This document shows positions 8,735 through 18,799 of a stretch of 28,774 nt of DNA, piece by piece. The stretch spans positions 1-28,774 of the forward strand of contig QXVZ01030117.1 of assembly GCA_008931825.1 (NCBI GenBank), written 5' to 3'. The position numbers and the translations under genes are program-made. How positions within the stretch are numbered: the first letter of the stretch is position 1; every line of letters starts with the position of its first letter. Below the pieces are notes generated by a model, which saw only the letters and a program-made list of their open reading frames with translations, was not told where the DNA came from and ran no database searches. This DNA is from Phallusia fumigata (lineage: Eukaryota; Chordata; Ascidiacea; Phlebobranchia; Ascidiidae).

Positions 8735-11700
8735 CCCGCGACTGGTAGAAGAGAATGTAACCAGACTCGGAGTTTTTGTCGGCGGTGACGCCGTAGAAGT
8801 CTTCCATGCCGCTCGGTTCGAGTTTCTCCACGTTATCGTCGTCGAAAAGCAGCCACATGTCGTGACTTTTCACAATTGACACGTAGTGACCCCGATACGG
8901 TCCGCTGCGCAAAGTGACGCAAGGGTTAGTTGCGGGTTCGGTAACGACGAAATCAAACCGACTTAGAAATGGCTACAGTTGAGTAAAACGCTGCTATTTG
9001 TACACGTCCTATGTGCCTGTATTGGGATTTGCCATTATTTTCATGCAAAGCATCGAACGCTACTTCCGTGATGTAAACAAAAGAGCCTTGGTATTTTGAA
9101 ACGCATACTTCGCTAAACCAATTGATCTTATACAAGGGTATTAAAGCCCCTAATCTCTGGGTCACGCGATATTACCGGGCAAAGTTCGTTATAACCACGA
9201 GGTTACCAAGATACGGCTTTGTGTGTATTGGAAGGCCTAGTTAAGGTCGAGTAGGAACTACTGGTTCGATGCACGTGAAGCACTAATTTGCTGGAACTAA
9301 AAACATATTAGAAAAACAGACTCTGAAACATTGTTTTAAAACTTCACAGCGAATAATTATAGCAAAGGTTGCAAAACACTTCATGTTAACTCCCCAACGA
9401 CTATTTACAAGCCAGCTATTGATTAAAAATAGCTACCTTAATAGAACTAACAATTTTAGGAGCACTTACTACTTTATCACTCTGTATTAAATAATTTAAA
9501 CTTACGATCCGCAGTGAACAACGACTCCTATGAGATCATAGAGGCGTTCCGCGTTGGACGCGTCCTCGGTCGTATTAAAGAGACGTAAATCGAATGGAAA
9601 GACAACCCGGTAGGTTAACTTGGTGTACTTGTTTAACGTGTCGCAGTACTTGAAGCGCTTCAGGTGAAGCGCCAGAATCGTCGGAAGCTTCTTGATTCGC
9701 ATCCTGGGCAAGAAACAAAAACGAATTCGGTGGTGAAAAATCTGAACCTCACGATTTTCCTTCAAGTCGATGGGAAAAAAAACTTGTTTGCAATAAATTG
9801 TGTTGGCGTAACATCAATATATATGCAAGCTCTCCTAAAAAGCAACGTTGATGCCTTCTCTATACTCAATTCACAAGTCAAATCATTCACTAGGCGAACG
9901 TCCAAGTATTTGTGCCTGGTGACTTGGGCCAAATCACGTATTTACAGACCACAAATTAGGCTCAAGACATTACGACAAAAAAATTTGATTAAAAATTTCA
10001 TTATGATTTGCAATCCTGTAGTTCAATAAATTTGGGATTTTTACAGAACCGACAAAAAGGCTTAGTAGAATAAATTAAATGTGTTGATTACACCATGGTG
10101 ATTTGTTCAAAAAACATTGCACATTTCATGACTTAAGTATTTCACCAGCTCTTAACTAGAAGCAAGTTGAGCCTTCCCACGGGTTATTTTTGACGAGCAC
10201 ATAGAGAATATATTGTAATGCTGTTTTTCATTTGTTATTTTGACTGTTGATATTCTATGTGGGTTTGTGGTTTGTTCTATCTTGCTTTAGTAACTTGGTT
10301 TTAATCGCGCTTTAGATATCAATAACATTGGGTTATCTTACTGTATTTGTGCTTCCTGCTTACTCCTGCAAACTTCACACGAGTATTTGTGTTCACCACT
10401 GAGCATTTGCTGGTTACTGAAGACCCTGTAAACAGCATTGAAAGGGTATTTTACAAATGGCTATGCCTTGTGGGAGTTGCACACATTAGGTCATTTGTCA
10501 ACACAAAGAAACCAATTTGTTTTGTAATTTGGCTTTGGTAAAGCTAAATCCGGACACATAATTAATGACCAAATTTTTTGGCTCAGCTACCAACAAGTGA
10601 CGAACAAAATATACCTTGCGATAGCTAGACTATATAAGGCAAATGCTTGATGTAAACAGCAACAAGCAGGCAACAAACCTAAGGCAGTGCGTAATGGAAG
10701 TATTTTGCTCAATGTCAACAGATAGGTCAAGGAAATCTTCATCCTTGTTTTTTACCTGAAATTTTGTGAAATGTTAGTTCATATTCATTAAGTTGACAAA
10801 TAGGCACCCTTTAACAACAACACAGACGAAACAAAGTGAAAAACAAATTTAGTTTGTAGATAAAAACATGTCATAAACATAGCAAACTGTCTACTGTACA
10901 TTTGGGCTACCGATAAAAACGATTGAAAAAGATTTGCTATCACTTGAAACAAGGTACAAATTTCCAAGCAATTCAAATAGCTTTTATGCTAAGTCAAACT
11001 GCTTCACTAAATCTAAGATATTTTCTGAAAACTTTGTTTTTCTAAAAAAAAATGCCCAAAATTTCTTCAAAAAATATTACCGTTTCACAGGTAAGACATC
11101 GAGTGATAGTTGTATAAGTTCCCTGGAATATATCATTGATCCACGTATCATTTGCTTCGCTTTCATCCTCCTCATCCAAGTGGGGCATGGTTGAGTTACT
11201 GCTTGAAAACTCAGAGGATTTGGAACTTGACGCAGCCTTCTTTGAGAACTTATTACGAGAAAAGAAACTAAACGTCTTAGATGGAGTTGACTCTTCAGTG
11301 CTAAGGTGTCCATTTTGGGGCTTTCCTTCATCACTGCTTTCCTGATCCGCTTTTGGGACTTGGCCATTTCCAATCAAGGACTCATTTGTGTCAGCGGTGG
11401 ATGCCGGAGAGTCTGATGTAGCGAGGGAAGACGATGAACCTGTGCTTGTTATATTTTGTATCTCTAGTGAATTGGGGTCGGCTGAAGTACTTGGCATTGT
11501 GTCAGTCGGAACAAATGAGCTTGCCCCAACTTTAGAAGACAAGGTGTGGACATCCTTATCCTTCTTGGATCTGAAGAAGCTCATTCTCTCCCGTTTTATT
11601 CCATTTCCCTGATTGGAAGTGGATGTTTGCAGTTCCAGACGCTTTCTTTCACGTTCAGCTTTCTTTTCCTCAATGAGGACTAAGTGAATTGAGTTGAGCA

Positions 11701-12752
11701 GACAGTTGAACAATTCATGGGCATCATGCTGCATGTAGTTGTCAAATGACTCTGAGAATGGTGATTTAAATGATTATCAGTCACACAGTGAAAACTATTT
11801 ACCTTCACATATATAATCTGATACTATACATTGGCTTAACAAGATTTCATTTCATTTATTAGCATAACTATAAATAGGATTATGTACAAAAATCATTTTA
11901 CACACATATAGAAATGTCTACATACTGGTATGAACTGTAACCAAAACAGATAGGGGACATGAAATACTGATAACACAAATAAAACCAGTATATCAAAACA
12001 ACTAAATCTCACCATACTCCTTCCTCAGTCTGGCTACGAACTTCTTTGGCTGGAGCACACCACATTTCTTCTTCTGACTCACAATGTTGTAGAAAAGTTC
12101 ACCAAGCATGCCAGCAGGGTGTCCTTTTTACCATTTGTGCCATGCTTTCCATTGTGCTGCTGAGTGCGGTACTGTAACACTCTGTCACGGAACGGTTGGC
12201 AGAAGAAAAGTGCTTGCAACACTGAGTTGCAATAGCAAGTGTTGCCAAACTGTGGATCAAAATGAGGAAAATATTACTGCCTATGAAAGTGGAAGGCTGG
12301 TTTGGTTGAACAAGGAAAAACTGCTGAATCCCATGCAGCGAAAGAAAAGTACATAGTTTGACTCAGCAGCAAAATACTTGAAATTAACTATGTATAACTG
12401 TTTATGGTTGTCTGCATCAAAAACTATAGTTTTTATTTTAGTAGTATGTTAATTGTCAATTGGCACACATTTATTATACATCCATTTTCACAAACAAACA
12501 CATACATTGTGCAACCCAAAATATCTTTCATTGGGAGGAAACTGTTCTGGACCGATTTCTTTCATCAGTGCAGCTGAAGCATTTGCTCCCTGAAAGCGAA
12601 AGGACAACATGATTCAAATCATGAATACACAATGTCAACAACATATGCCTAGTCCACAAATTAACATGCTTTATAATTAATAATACAAGGGGTATGTTTT
12701 TTCAACAAGTCTGCCAAGCACTTACCATAATATTAGGCAAACACCCCTTCAT
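8730..12752 (-). CDS. USP12/46: Ubiquitin-specific protease, USP12/USP46 type
   Basis: Exons in transcript order: 12752-12726, 12589-12506, 12249-12013, 11751-11081, 10755-10679, 10425-10342, 9703-9506 and 8904-8730. If one base is restored in exon 3 the coding length is 1554 bp, 517 residues. USP12/46 enzymes remove ubiquitin from substrates and are activated by the WD40 proteins UAF1 (WDR48) and WDR20. Seen here: MGANASA near the N terminus, [14 protein letters not shown], the Cys box [14 protein letters not shown] (catalytic Cys about 42), MQHDAHELF, zinc-ribbon pairs CLTC (335/338) and CEVC (382/385), [12 protein letters not shown] [11 protein letters not shown], and the His box [11 protein letters not shown] (His about 466) followed by [10 protein letters not shown]. 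It ends [14 protein letters not shown]. The start at 12752 has an in-frame TAG two codons upstream. Oddities: a one-base frameshift at 12101/12102, and an Ser-rich insertion of about 160 residues between the KRLELQ and [10 protein letters not shown] segments, where the roughly 366-residue vertebrate proteins have about 25. Confidence 0.95.
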
Positions 12753-13340
12753 GAACTAGCCTGATAAGGTGGCAGCTGTGGACATTCCACAGATGAGAAT
12801 GATGCTTATCGCAATTAGTAAAAGTTCCTACACAAATAGCTGCATGAAAGGAAGTGTTAAATCATTAGGTTGAATTTCAATTGTATTAATATGGTCACAA
12901 AACTCTTTGTAGATCCTTGCCTTTTTAGTGTATAATGACCAGCATGCAATTAAGTTTGGATTTTTCAAGTACATGTACAAGGGGCTTTTTTAGTCACACA
13001 TTCTATAGATGCGATATGTAATCAAGCTCTTAGCAGATATATTTTTCACTTTTCTCAAAATCAACTTATCTAATCACAATTAAAACTAACATGATAGTGA
13101 ATACAACACCATGCAATATGGGGTGCATATATTTTCTTACTTAGCACCTCTCTGTAAGCCTTTAGTTTTGTACAAAACTTTCATAAATTGGAAGAAAAAA
13201 TCCTTTAATACAGACAGTACACTGGCATGGCATACAGCACATAATACATGTAATACACACTGCAATATGTTGTCAAGTATGGAGTCCTTGACTTGTTTGA
13301 ACAAACCAAGGTAAAGTTTCCAGAGGCTTTGTTGGTGACG

Positions 13341-13400
13341 GGTCAAATACAACAAACAGATCTAAATATTGGTAAAATACAACAAACACATCTAAATAAG
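13341..13400. repeat. Two-unit 30-bp tandem repeat
   Basis: Units 13341-13370 and 13371-13400 both follow the pattern GGTNAAATACAACAAACANA and then TCTAAATA plus two bases. They differ at four positions. A third unit starts (GGTAAACTAA) and decays. Confidence 0.8.
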
Positions 13401-13895
13401 GGTAAACTAATAAATACTGCATGTAACAAAGTACTAATTTCACACATATATAAGACCAATTAACTGTATACAAAGGCATGTGGGTACATGAACTATAATC
13501 ACAGAAACATGATTTAGACTAGGTTTTTCTCGTCGTTGCTAGTTAATGAGCTAATAGTTTCACTTACTTACACTTGGTGCATAAGACAGAGTGCATTCAG
13601 GGCATGAAACACAGGCCATGGTTAACCAAATATTTTTAAATGGGTCCATGACTACACCGAAGACACCAAAAAAGGTATACCTTTTGGCGGCTCTCCAAAA
13701 AAGTTAAAAAAATAGTTTTCTAATTAAATGCCAACAGAGATTCCATAACCACTGACTTATTTTCATTAGGATTATGTGGTTTCTATTGCAATTGAAGTCT
13801 TATAAATATTACTTAATTTAATTGACCAATACTCTATTATTTATTTTGCCCTTTTTTCATTTCTTTTGTGGTAACCAAGCTTCATAGGGTGGATG

Positions 13896-13920
13896 ATATA
13901 TATATATGTATATATATACA
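13896..13920. repeat. (TA)n microsatellite
   Basis: Alternating A/T run interrupted by one G: ATATATATATATG, then TATATATATACA. Confidence 0.85.
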
Positions 13921-15455
13921 CGCTTATGAGTCTTAATTGGGAGCAAATTTTCTTCACAGTGTGGAACATTAAGTGTGTATGCCAAATCAATCCGTTTTGT
14001 GCCTATTGCTTAAGTTTAAACAACTTTCTGTATTGGTCGCAATACATCTCAACATTAAACACATTTTCGAAAAAAGCTATTATCATTAATTTAAATGACA
14101 TGCATGGACCCATTGATAATAAATTGCAATTCTCTGCACATAACATTACAATTCATTTGTCAGGAAATACCTTACATTGTTGCAGAGCAATTACATTTTT
14201 TCAGTAGAGAAAGAATGACAAAACTAATGCATTCACACTCTGTAACGATGGACAAGTTGTTTGGGTTTCTAGCGACAAAAAATGAACTTTCAGGCTGACC
14301 TGATGGTGGGTTAGATAACATGTCTAAGAAAACTCCCAGCCACTGAGAGTTAACAACAAAAAATATTTTAAATCTTTCCAGAGACCAAACTTTTGATACT
14401 TCCATCATTTCTTGCATAAATATGTTGTTTTTGGCAAAAAAACAAACAAACAAAAGTGCTAAGATCACCATGCTACATCTTAATTACATTCTGCTCTGCA
14501 TTGGATATTGCAATTAACAATGATGTCATTGGCAAAGATTACGTAATTTGGATAAACCTAAAAACTCATTAAAATTGCCCGACACTCGATACTCACTACT
14601 TTAGTGAGTACTTTCGGAACCAACTTTTCGACTTGTGGAACAGTTTCAAACATTAATTTTAATCCAAACGATAGTTTTAAATTTTAGAAAAACAAAAGTC
14701 AATTTCTGTAAGTTTGTTTTTGCTAATCATTATTTTTTCATTCTTGACATAGAAATCATATTTTTATTTAAATTGTAGTCTTTTACCACGATATGCAGTA
14801 AAATGTCAACAATCGCAGCCACTTTGGTCTTTTTTAAATTCAGCTTTAACAATTATACGCAAAAATAAAATCAGTTAGAAACTTATGTCTGAAACTTTAC
14901 AGAAAACGTATAAAACCATTTTCCGAGATTTTTTTACAACAGGCCACATGTTTTTGTGTTATCTATTTTTCAACAACAAAAAACAAATAGTTCCGATATA
15001 GCAATAAATAAACTTAAATAATACGGCTAACCACCTTTAACAGAAAAACATGTTCAAATTAAAATAAATAATGCCCACATCCAAAGTTAGCTAGGTTTCA
15101 ATCCGGACAAAGTTAGGTTTTAATCGACACCTTTGGCAAGACATATTACACAACAAAAGCTATATATTTTACATCACATTTAAAAAACGTCGGTCACGTT
15201 TAGCAGCATTGAGCAAATTCAGCAAGCAAACTGTGGGGAAACCACCAGTTTTGTTTTGATCAAATGTGACGTTTCATATCAACGTGTTTACCTTCATGCA
15301 TTTCAGACTTAAATCAATGGACTTTTCCTTCAAAACTGTCAAACTTTTTTTTAATATTTTTACTCAGATTATAAAATAGTTTGTAGTTTGAAGGGTTGTC
15401 TCAGCTTGGTAACACTTGTTTTTACTGAGACACCTTATTGTAAAACTTCCTAATC

Positions 15456-18091
15456 ATGTCAGGCCGATTACGAGTTTTGGAGTTGTACAGTGGAATAGGT
15501 GGCATGCATTTTGCACTTCAGAAAGCTGGAATACTGTTTGAGGTTGTTGCTTCTGTAGACATAAATCCTGCAGCAAAATATGTCTACAAAGCTAACTTTT
15601 CCTCGACTACATACTGGGAAAAAAACATTGAAGGCCTAAAGTAAGTAACCTTTTTGTTTTCATCATTTAATTAAAACTTATATTTATTCATGTGCACTTT
15701 TTAAGCGCTGTAAACAAAATAAAAAAAAATTGATTGGTTTCTCTTAAACTTGTATTGCTCCTACCGAATTAAATATTCAGTATAGCTGAACATATCTTTA
15801 ATTTGTTTTAAATTCAAAGAGCTGCTGACCTTGACAAGTTGAACATCAACCTCCTAATGATGAGCCCACCATGCCAACCATTCACAAGAATTGGTCTTCA
15901 AAAGGATGTACATGATCCCAGAACAAGGTACATAAAAATTGGAAAAGGTGCTAGGACTGTATCTATGTATAAACAACATGTAACATGGTCACAGAAGCAT
16001 AGTGTTTGTGGCATCAGGACAAGTGGCCAAGGTCACCTTATATCATGATAACACTTTCTGAATCTACATTTTGACAAAAAATTTTTATTTCTGATGCATA
16101 TAAAAATTATAATAGTGATATAGCAATGTAACCACACAATTTTGCCGAATTCCCAAGCCAGTACTATGTTTTGAATAAGTCAACCTGAAGTTTAGAGGTC
16201 ACACTGAACTTTAAAGACATTAAATTGTGTATTGCACAGTTGTGTCTGTAAGCACAGATAAAGAACTGTACATCTACTAAAGGTGGTTGACTGACTATCT
16301 GTCGATTTAAAAATCTGGTTTGGCTACCTTGTGATTAACACATTGCATAAATACACCACCATTTCAGGTCCTTCCTTCACCTATTGGAAGTCTTTGAACA
16401 AATGACTAAACCACCAGATTACATTCTGCTCGAAAATGTCAAAGGATTTGAAAGTTCAAAGACACATGAAATTATGTGTAAAACATTTAAAACCTTGCAG
16501 TATTCCTGGCAGGGGTTTCTTGTTAGTCCAAAGCATCTTGGAATACCTAACTCCAGACTGAGGTGAAAAGCGTTTTTTTTAAAATCAAAGTTCCAACATG
16601 CATGCTTTTGCATATTTTACAGAAAATTAAAATAAACAGTTCCCATCAGCAATATAAATATGCAAATTTAAAACTTAAAAAATGGTGTAAACTTAGACCA
16701 CATTAAAAAAGTGAAATAACAAAAGAACACCTTTCATTCACAAACAAATTATTAAATAAGCAAATAAGCATGACTAGAATCTATTATCATCCCATATTAG
16801 CCTACAGAACAATGTTTTTCAAACCCAATCATGTTTTATTTTGATTGTGATTTATCCTGCAGGTACTTTTTTCTGGCCAAAAGAAAGCCAAAGAGTTGGA
16901 ACCAACCCTGGCATTCTGAAGAGAAAATTCTTGACTATCTTCCCAATGTCCACAAAACCTGTGGTGACAGTGACTCCTTGGACAATTTGTAAGTACAGCA
17001 CTATAACATTCAAATGTCTCAATTATATTCATCAGAAAAATTGTTTGTTTGTTATTCTTGCCACAGAGTTCCAATACCTGCAACAACAGGCACTGTCGGA
17101 TCATACCTTGAACAAAGTGAAGTGATATCCAAACTCAGACTTCCCCCGAATGTTGTGAAGCGATACTTGTCAGTGATGGATGTTGTTTCNTTGGAATACC
17201 TAACTCCAGACTGAGGTGAAAAGCGTTTTTTTTAATCAAAGTTCTAACATGCATGCTTTTGCATGTTTTACAAAAAATTAAAATAAACAGTTCCCATCAC
17301 TAATATAAAAATGCAAATTTAAAACTTAATGGTGTAAACTTTAGACCACATTAAAAAAGTGAAATACCAAACGAACACCTTTCATTCACAAACAAATTAT
17401 TAAATAGGCATGACTAGAATCTATTATCATCCCATATTAGCCTACAGAACAATGTTTTTGAAACCAAATTATGTTCTGTTTTAATTGTGATTTATCCCGC
17501 AGGTACTTTTTTCTGGCCAAAAGAAAGCCAAAGAGTTGGAACCAACCCTGGCATTCTGAAGAGAATATTCTTGACTATCTTCCCACTGTCCACAAAACCT
17601 GTGGTGACAGTGACTCGTCAGACAATTTGTAAGTACAGCGCTATAACATTCAAATGTCTCAATTGTATTCATCAGAAAAATGGTTTGTTTGTTATTCTTG
17701 CCACAGAGTTCCAATACCTGTAACAACAGGCACTGTTGGATCATACCTTGAACAAAGTGAAGTGATATGCAAACTCAGACTTCCCCCGAATGTTGTAAAG
17801 CGATACTTGTCAGTGATGGATGTTGTTTCAAAAGATTCTCAAGGCTCAACTTGTTTTACAAAATCGTATGGAAAATACATTGAAGGGACAGGTTCAATTT
17901 TTAATATGGCTACTGACAATGAGGAAATGGATCTGCGCTATTTTTCACCAAGAGAAATAGCAAACCTAATGGGTTTCCCCAATGAATTTCATTTTCCAGA
18001 AACAGTTACAAACAATCAGAAGTATAAATTGCTTGGAAACAGCTTAAACGTAGAGGTTGTGTCACATTTGTTGTCTGTATTGCTAAGATAG
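15456..18091 (+). CDS. TRDMT1: tRNA (cytosine-5) methyltransferase DNMT2/TRDMT1
   Basis: True exons: 15456-15640, 15820-15927, 16368-16562, one copy of exon 4 (17503-17628, allelic twin 16863-16988) and exon 5 17707-18091 (allelic partial twin 17067-17189). One copy of each gives 999 bp, 332 residues. The protein methylates C38 of tRNA-Asp and some other tRNAs using S-adenosylmethionine. Motifs: [15 protein letters not shown] (SAM-binding motif I), [12 protein letters not shown] with catalytic Cys80 (motif IV), LLENVKGFE (motif VI), [11 protein letters not shown] (motif VIII), the DNMT2-specific CFT in [16 protein letters not shown] (Cys about 252), [16 protein letters not shown] and [11 protein letters not shown]. 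It is about 60 residues shorter than the 391-residue human protein; most of the loss is between motif VIII and the LPPNVVKRY segment. The start is the first ATG in frame with motif I. The duplicated exons around the N are an assembly effect. Confidence 0.96.
16538..17189. repeat. Direct duplicate in DNMT2, copy A (ends at the N)
   Basis: 652 bp covering the last 25 bp of exon 3, intron 3, exon 4, intron 4 and 123 bp of exon 5. Near-identical to 17191-17829 with SNPs and small indels. Amino-acid differences in exons 4-5 include Lys/Asn, Asn/Thr, Leu/Ser, Ala/Val and Ser/Cys. It ends exactly at the N, in the middle of a codon of exon 5. Confidence 0.93.
17190..17190. other. Assembly join (single N)
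   Basis: Single N inside exon 5 copy A of DNMT2, with duplicated sequence on both sides. It interrupts the reading frame artificially. Confidence 0.85.
17191..17829. repeat. Direct duplicate in DNMT2, copy B (begins at the N)
   Basis: 639-bp partner of 16538-17189. It starts with the last 25 bp of exon 3, TTGGAATACC onward, which here have no upstream exon. It continues without a break into the 3' part of exon 5, so this copy completes the gene. Confidence 0.93.
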
Positions 18092-18799
18092 TAAATACAG
18101 ACAAAATTGTAGACAATCAATACAAAAAATTCTTCCTTTTGAGTTTTTATTTGAGTATACAAAGGTTAGTGAAAAACCTACAACGAAATTTTTGCTAAAG
18201 CCAGAAACCCAAAGCCTGTGGGCAATTTGCAAATATTTTGGATGTTTTTCGGGTGACACCTCTTCCAGTCGTTACGATGGAAAAATCATGAGCGAAGTTT
18301 CCTCTTAGCGCAGTCAATGGAGCTCAAAAGCGCGGAAACTTGTCAAGGCAAGACTAGACAGGGCGCCGATTGTGTGAGCCTACGCGCACGCCCATTTCTA
18401 CAGCTGTTACTACGATGACGTAATGTTATTTGTTTTCTCTCTCTTTTTTCAGTCAGCTGACCGGCGGCGTACTTCCTTTTTACTCCCACCGCATATTCAT
18501 CCGCGCCTTGGAATTTGCTTCAACACGCGGTTAAAGTCGCACTTTTGTTTCAACTTTTTCTTTGTTAGGAGTCTTTATCACAAGTTAAGGCAGTATGTTA
18601 TAAAGTTGAAGCAATAATTTTTAAGAAGTGCCGCATGCGTGAAAATTTCATCGGCGCAAAGGAACTACTTAGCCTCGTGACCCGAAGCGCGCTCCTTCGC
18701 AGCCGTTTCCCGCCATTGCCGTGAAGCTACATTTAGTTGTAGCTTGATTTTCTTGCAACGAAAATTCGGTTTATCTACTGATCATCAATCCTGGATTAT
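18092..18799 (+). promoter_or_regulatory. DNMT2 3' flank and TFAP4 promoter / 5' UTR
   Basis: 708 bp between the DNMT2 stop and the TFAP4 start codon. It becomes GC-richer towards the right. Sites seen: CAGCTG E-boxes at 18401-18406 and 18454-18459 (the second within GTCAGCTGAC), a CRE-like TGACGTAA at 18416-18423, and an E2F-like TTTCCCGC at 18706-18713. A strong pyrimidine tract ending in AG at 18451-18452 could be the acceptor of a 5' UTR intron or of spliced-leader addition. No AATAAA for DNMT2 was found. Roles are inferred from motifs only. Confidence 0.45.

Larger units (their letters stand above)
12753..15455. promoter_or_regulatory. Divergent intergenic region, USP12/46 (-) and DNMT2 (+)
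   Basis: About 2.7 kb of AT-rich DNA between the start codons of two divergently transcribed genes. It presumably holds both promoters and non-coding 5' exons. Open frames here (for example 13893-14207 and 14172-14471) have low-complexity AT-driven composition and no motif I recognise. Two simple repeats are listed separately. A small hairpin, TACTCAC and GTGAGTA around a 7-base loop, lies near 14590. Confidence 0.55.

Noticed and set aside
9664..10029. 121-codon plus-strand frame
   Set aside because: Its first part is antisense to the USP exon encoding [16 protein letters not shown] and the rest is intron; no domain.
12074..12102. A 29-nt intron (GTGAAC...TCAG) explaining the USP frameshift, since its removal also restores the frame
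   Set aside because: 29 nt is too short for normal splicing, and it would delete ELFYNIVSQ, which matches the conserved DLFHSIATQ segment of the family. A missing base explains everything better.
12108..12356. 82-codon plus-strand Cys-containing frame
   Set aside because: It is the antisense shadow of the USP exon with the catalytic FGNTCYCNS box.
13893..14471. Overlapping frames on both strands in the USP-DNMT2 spacer
   Set aside because: AT-driven composition, no splice context, no motif; the first starts in the TA microsatellite.
17191..17215. A possible mutually exclusive or duplicated DNMT2 exon
   Set aside because: The 25 bp after the N are the cut 3' end of exon 3 without its upstream part or an acceptor; this fits a contig start, not an exon.
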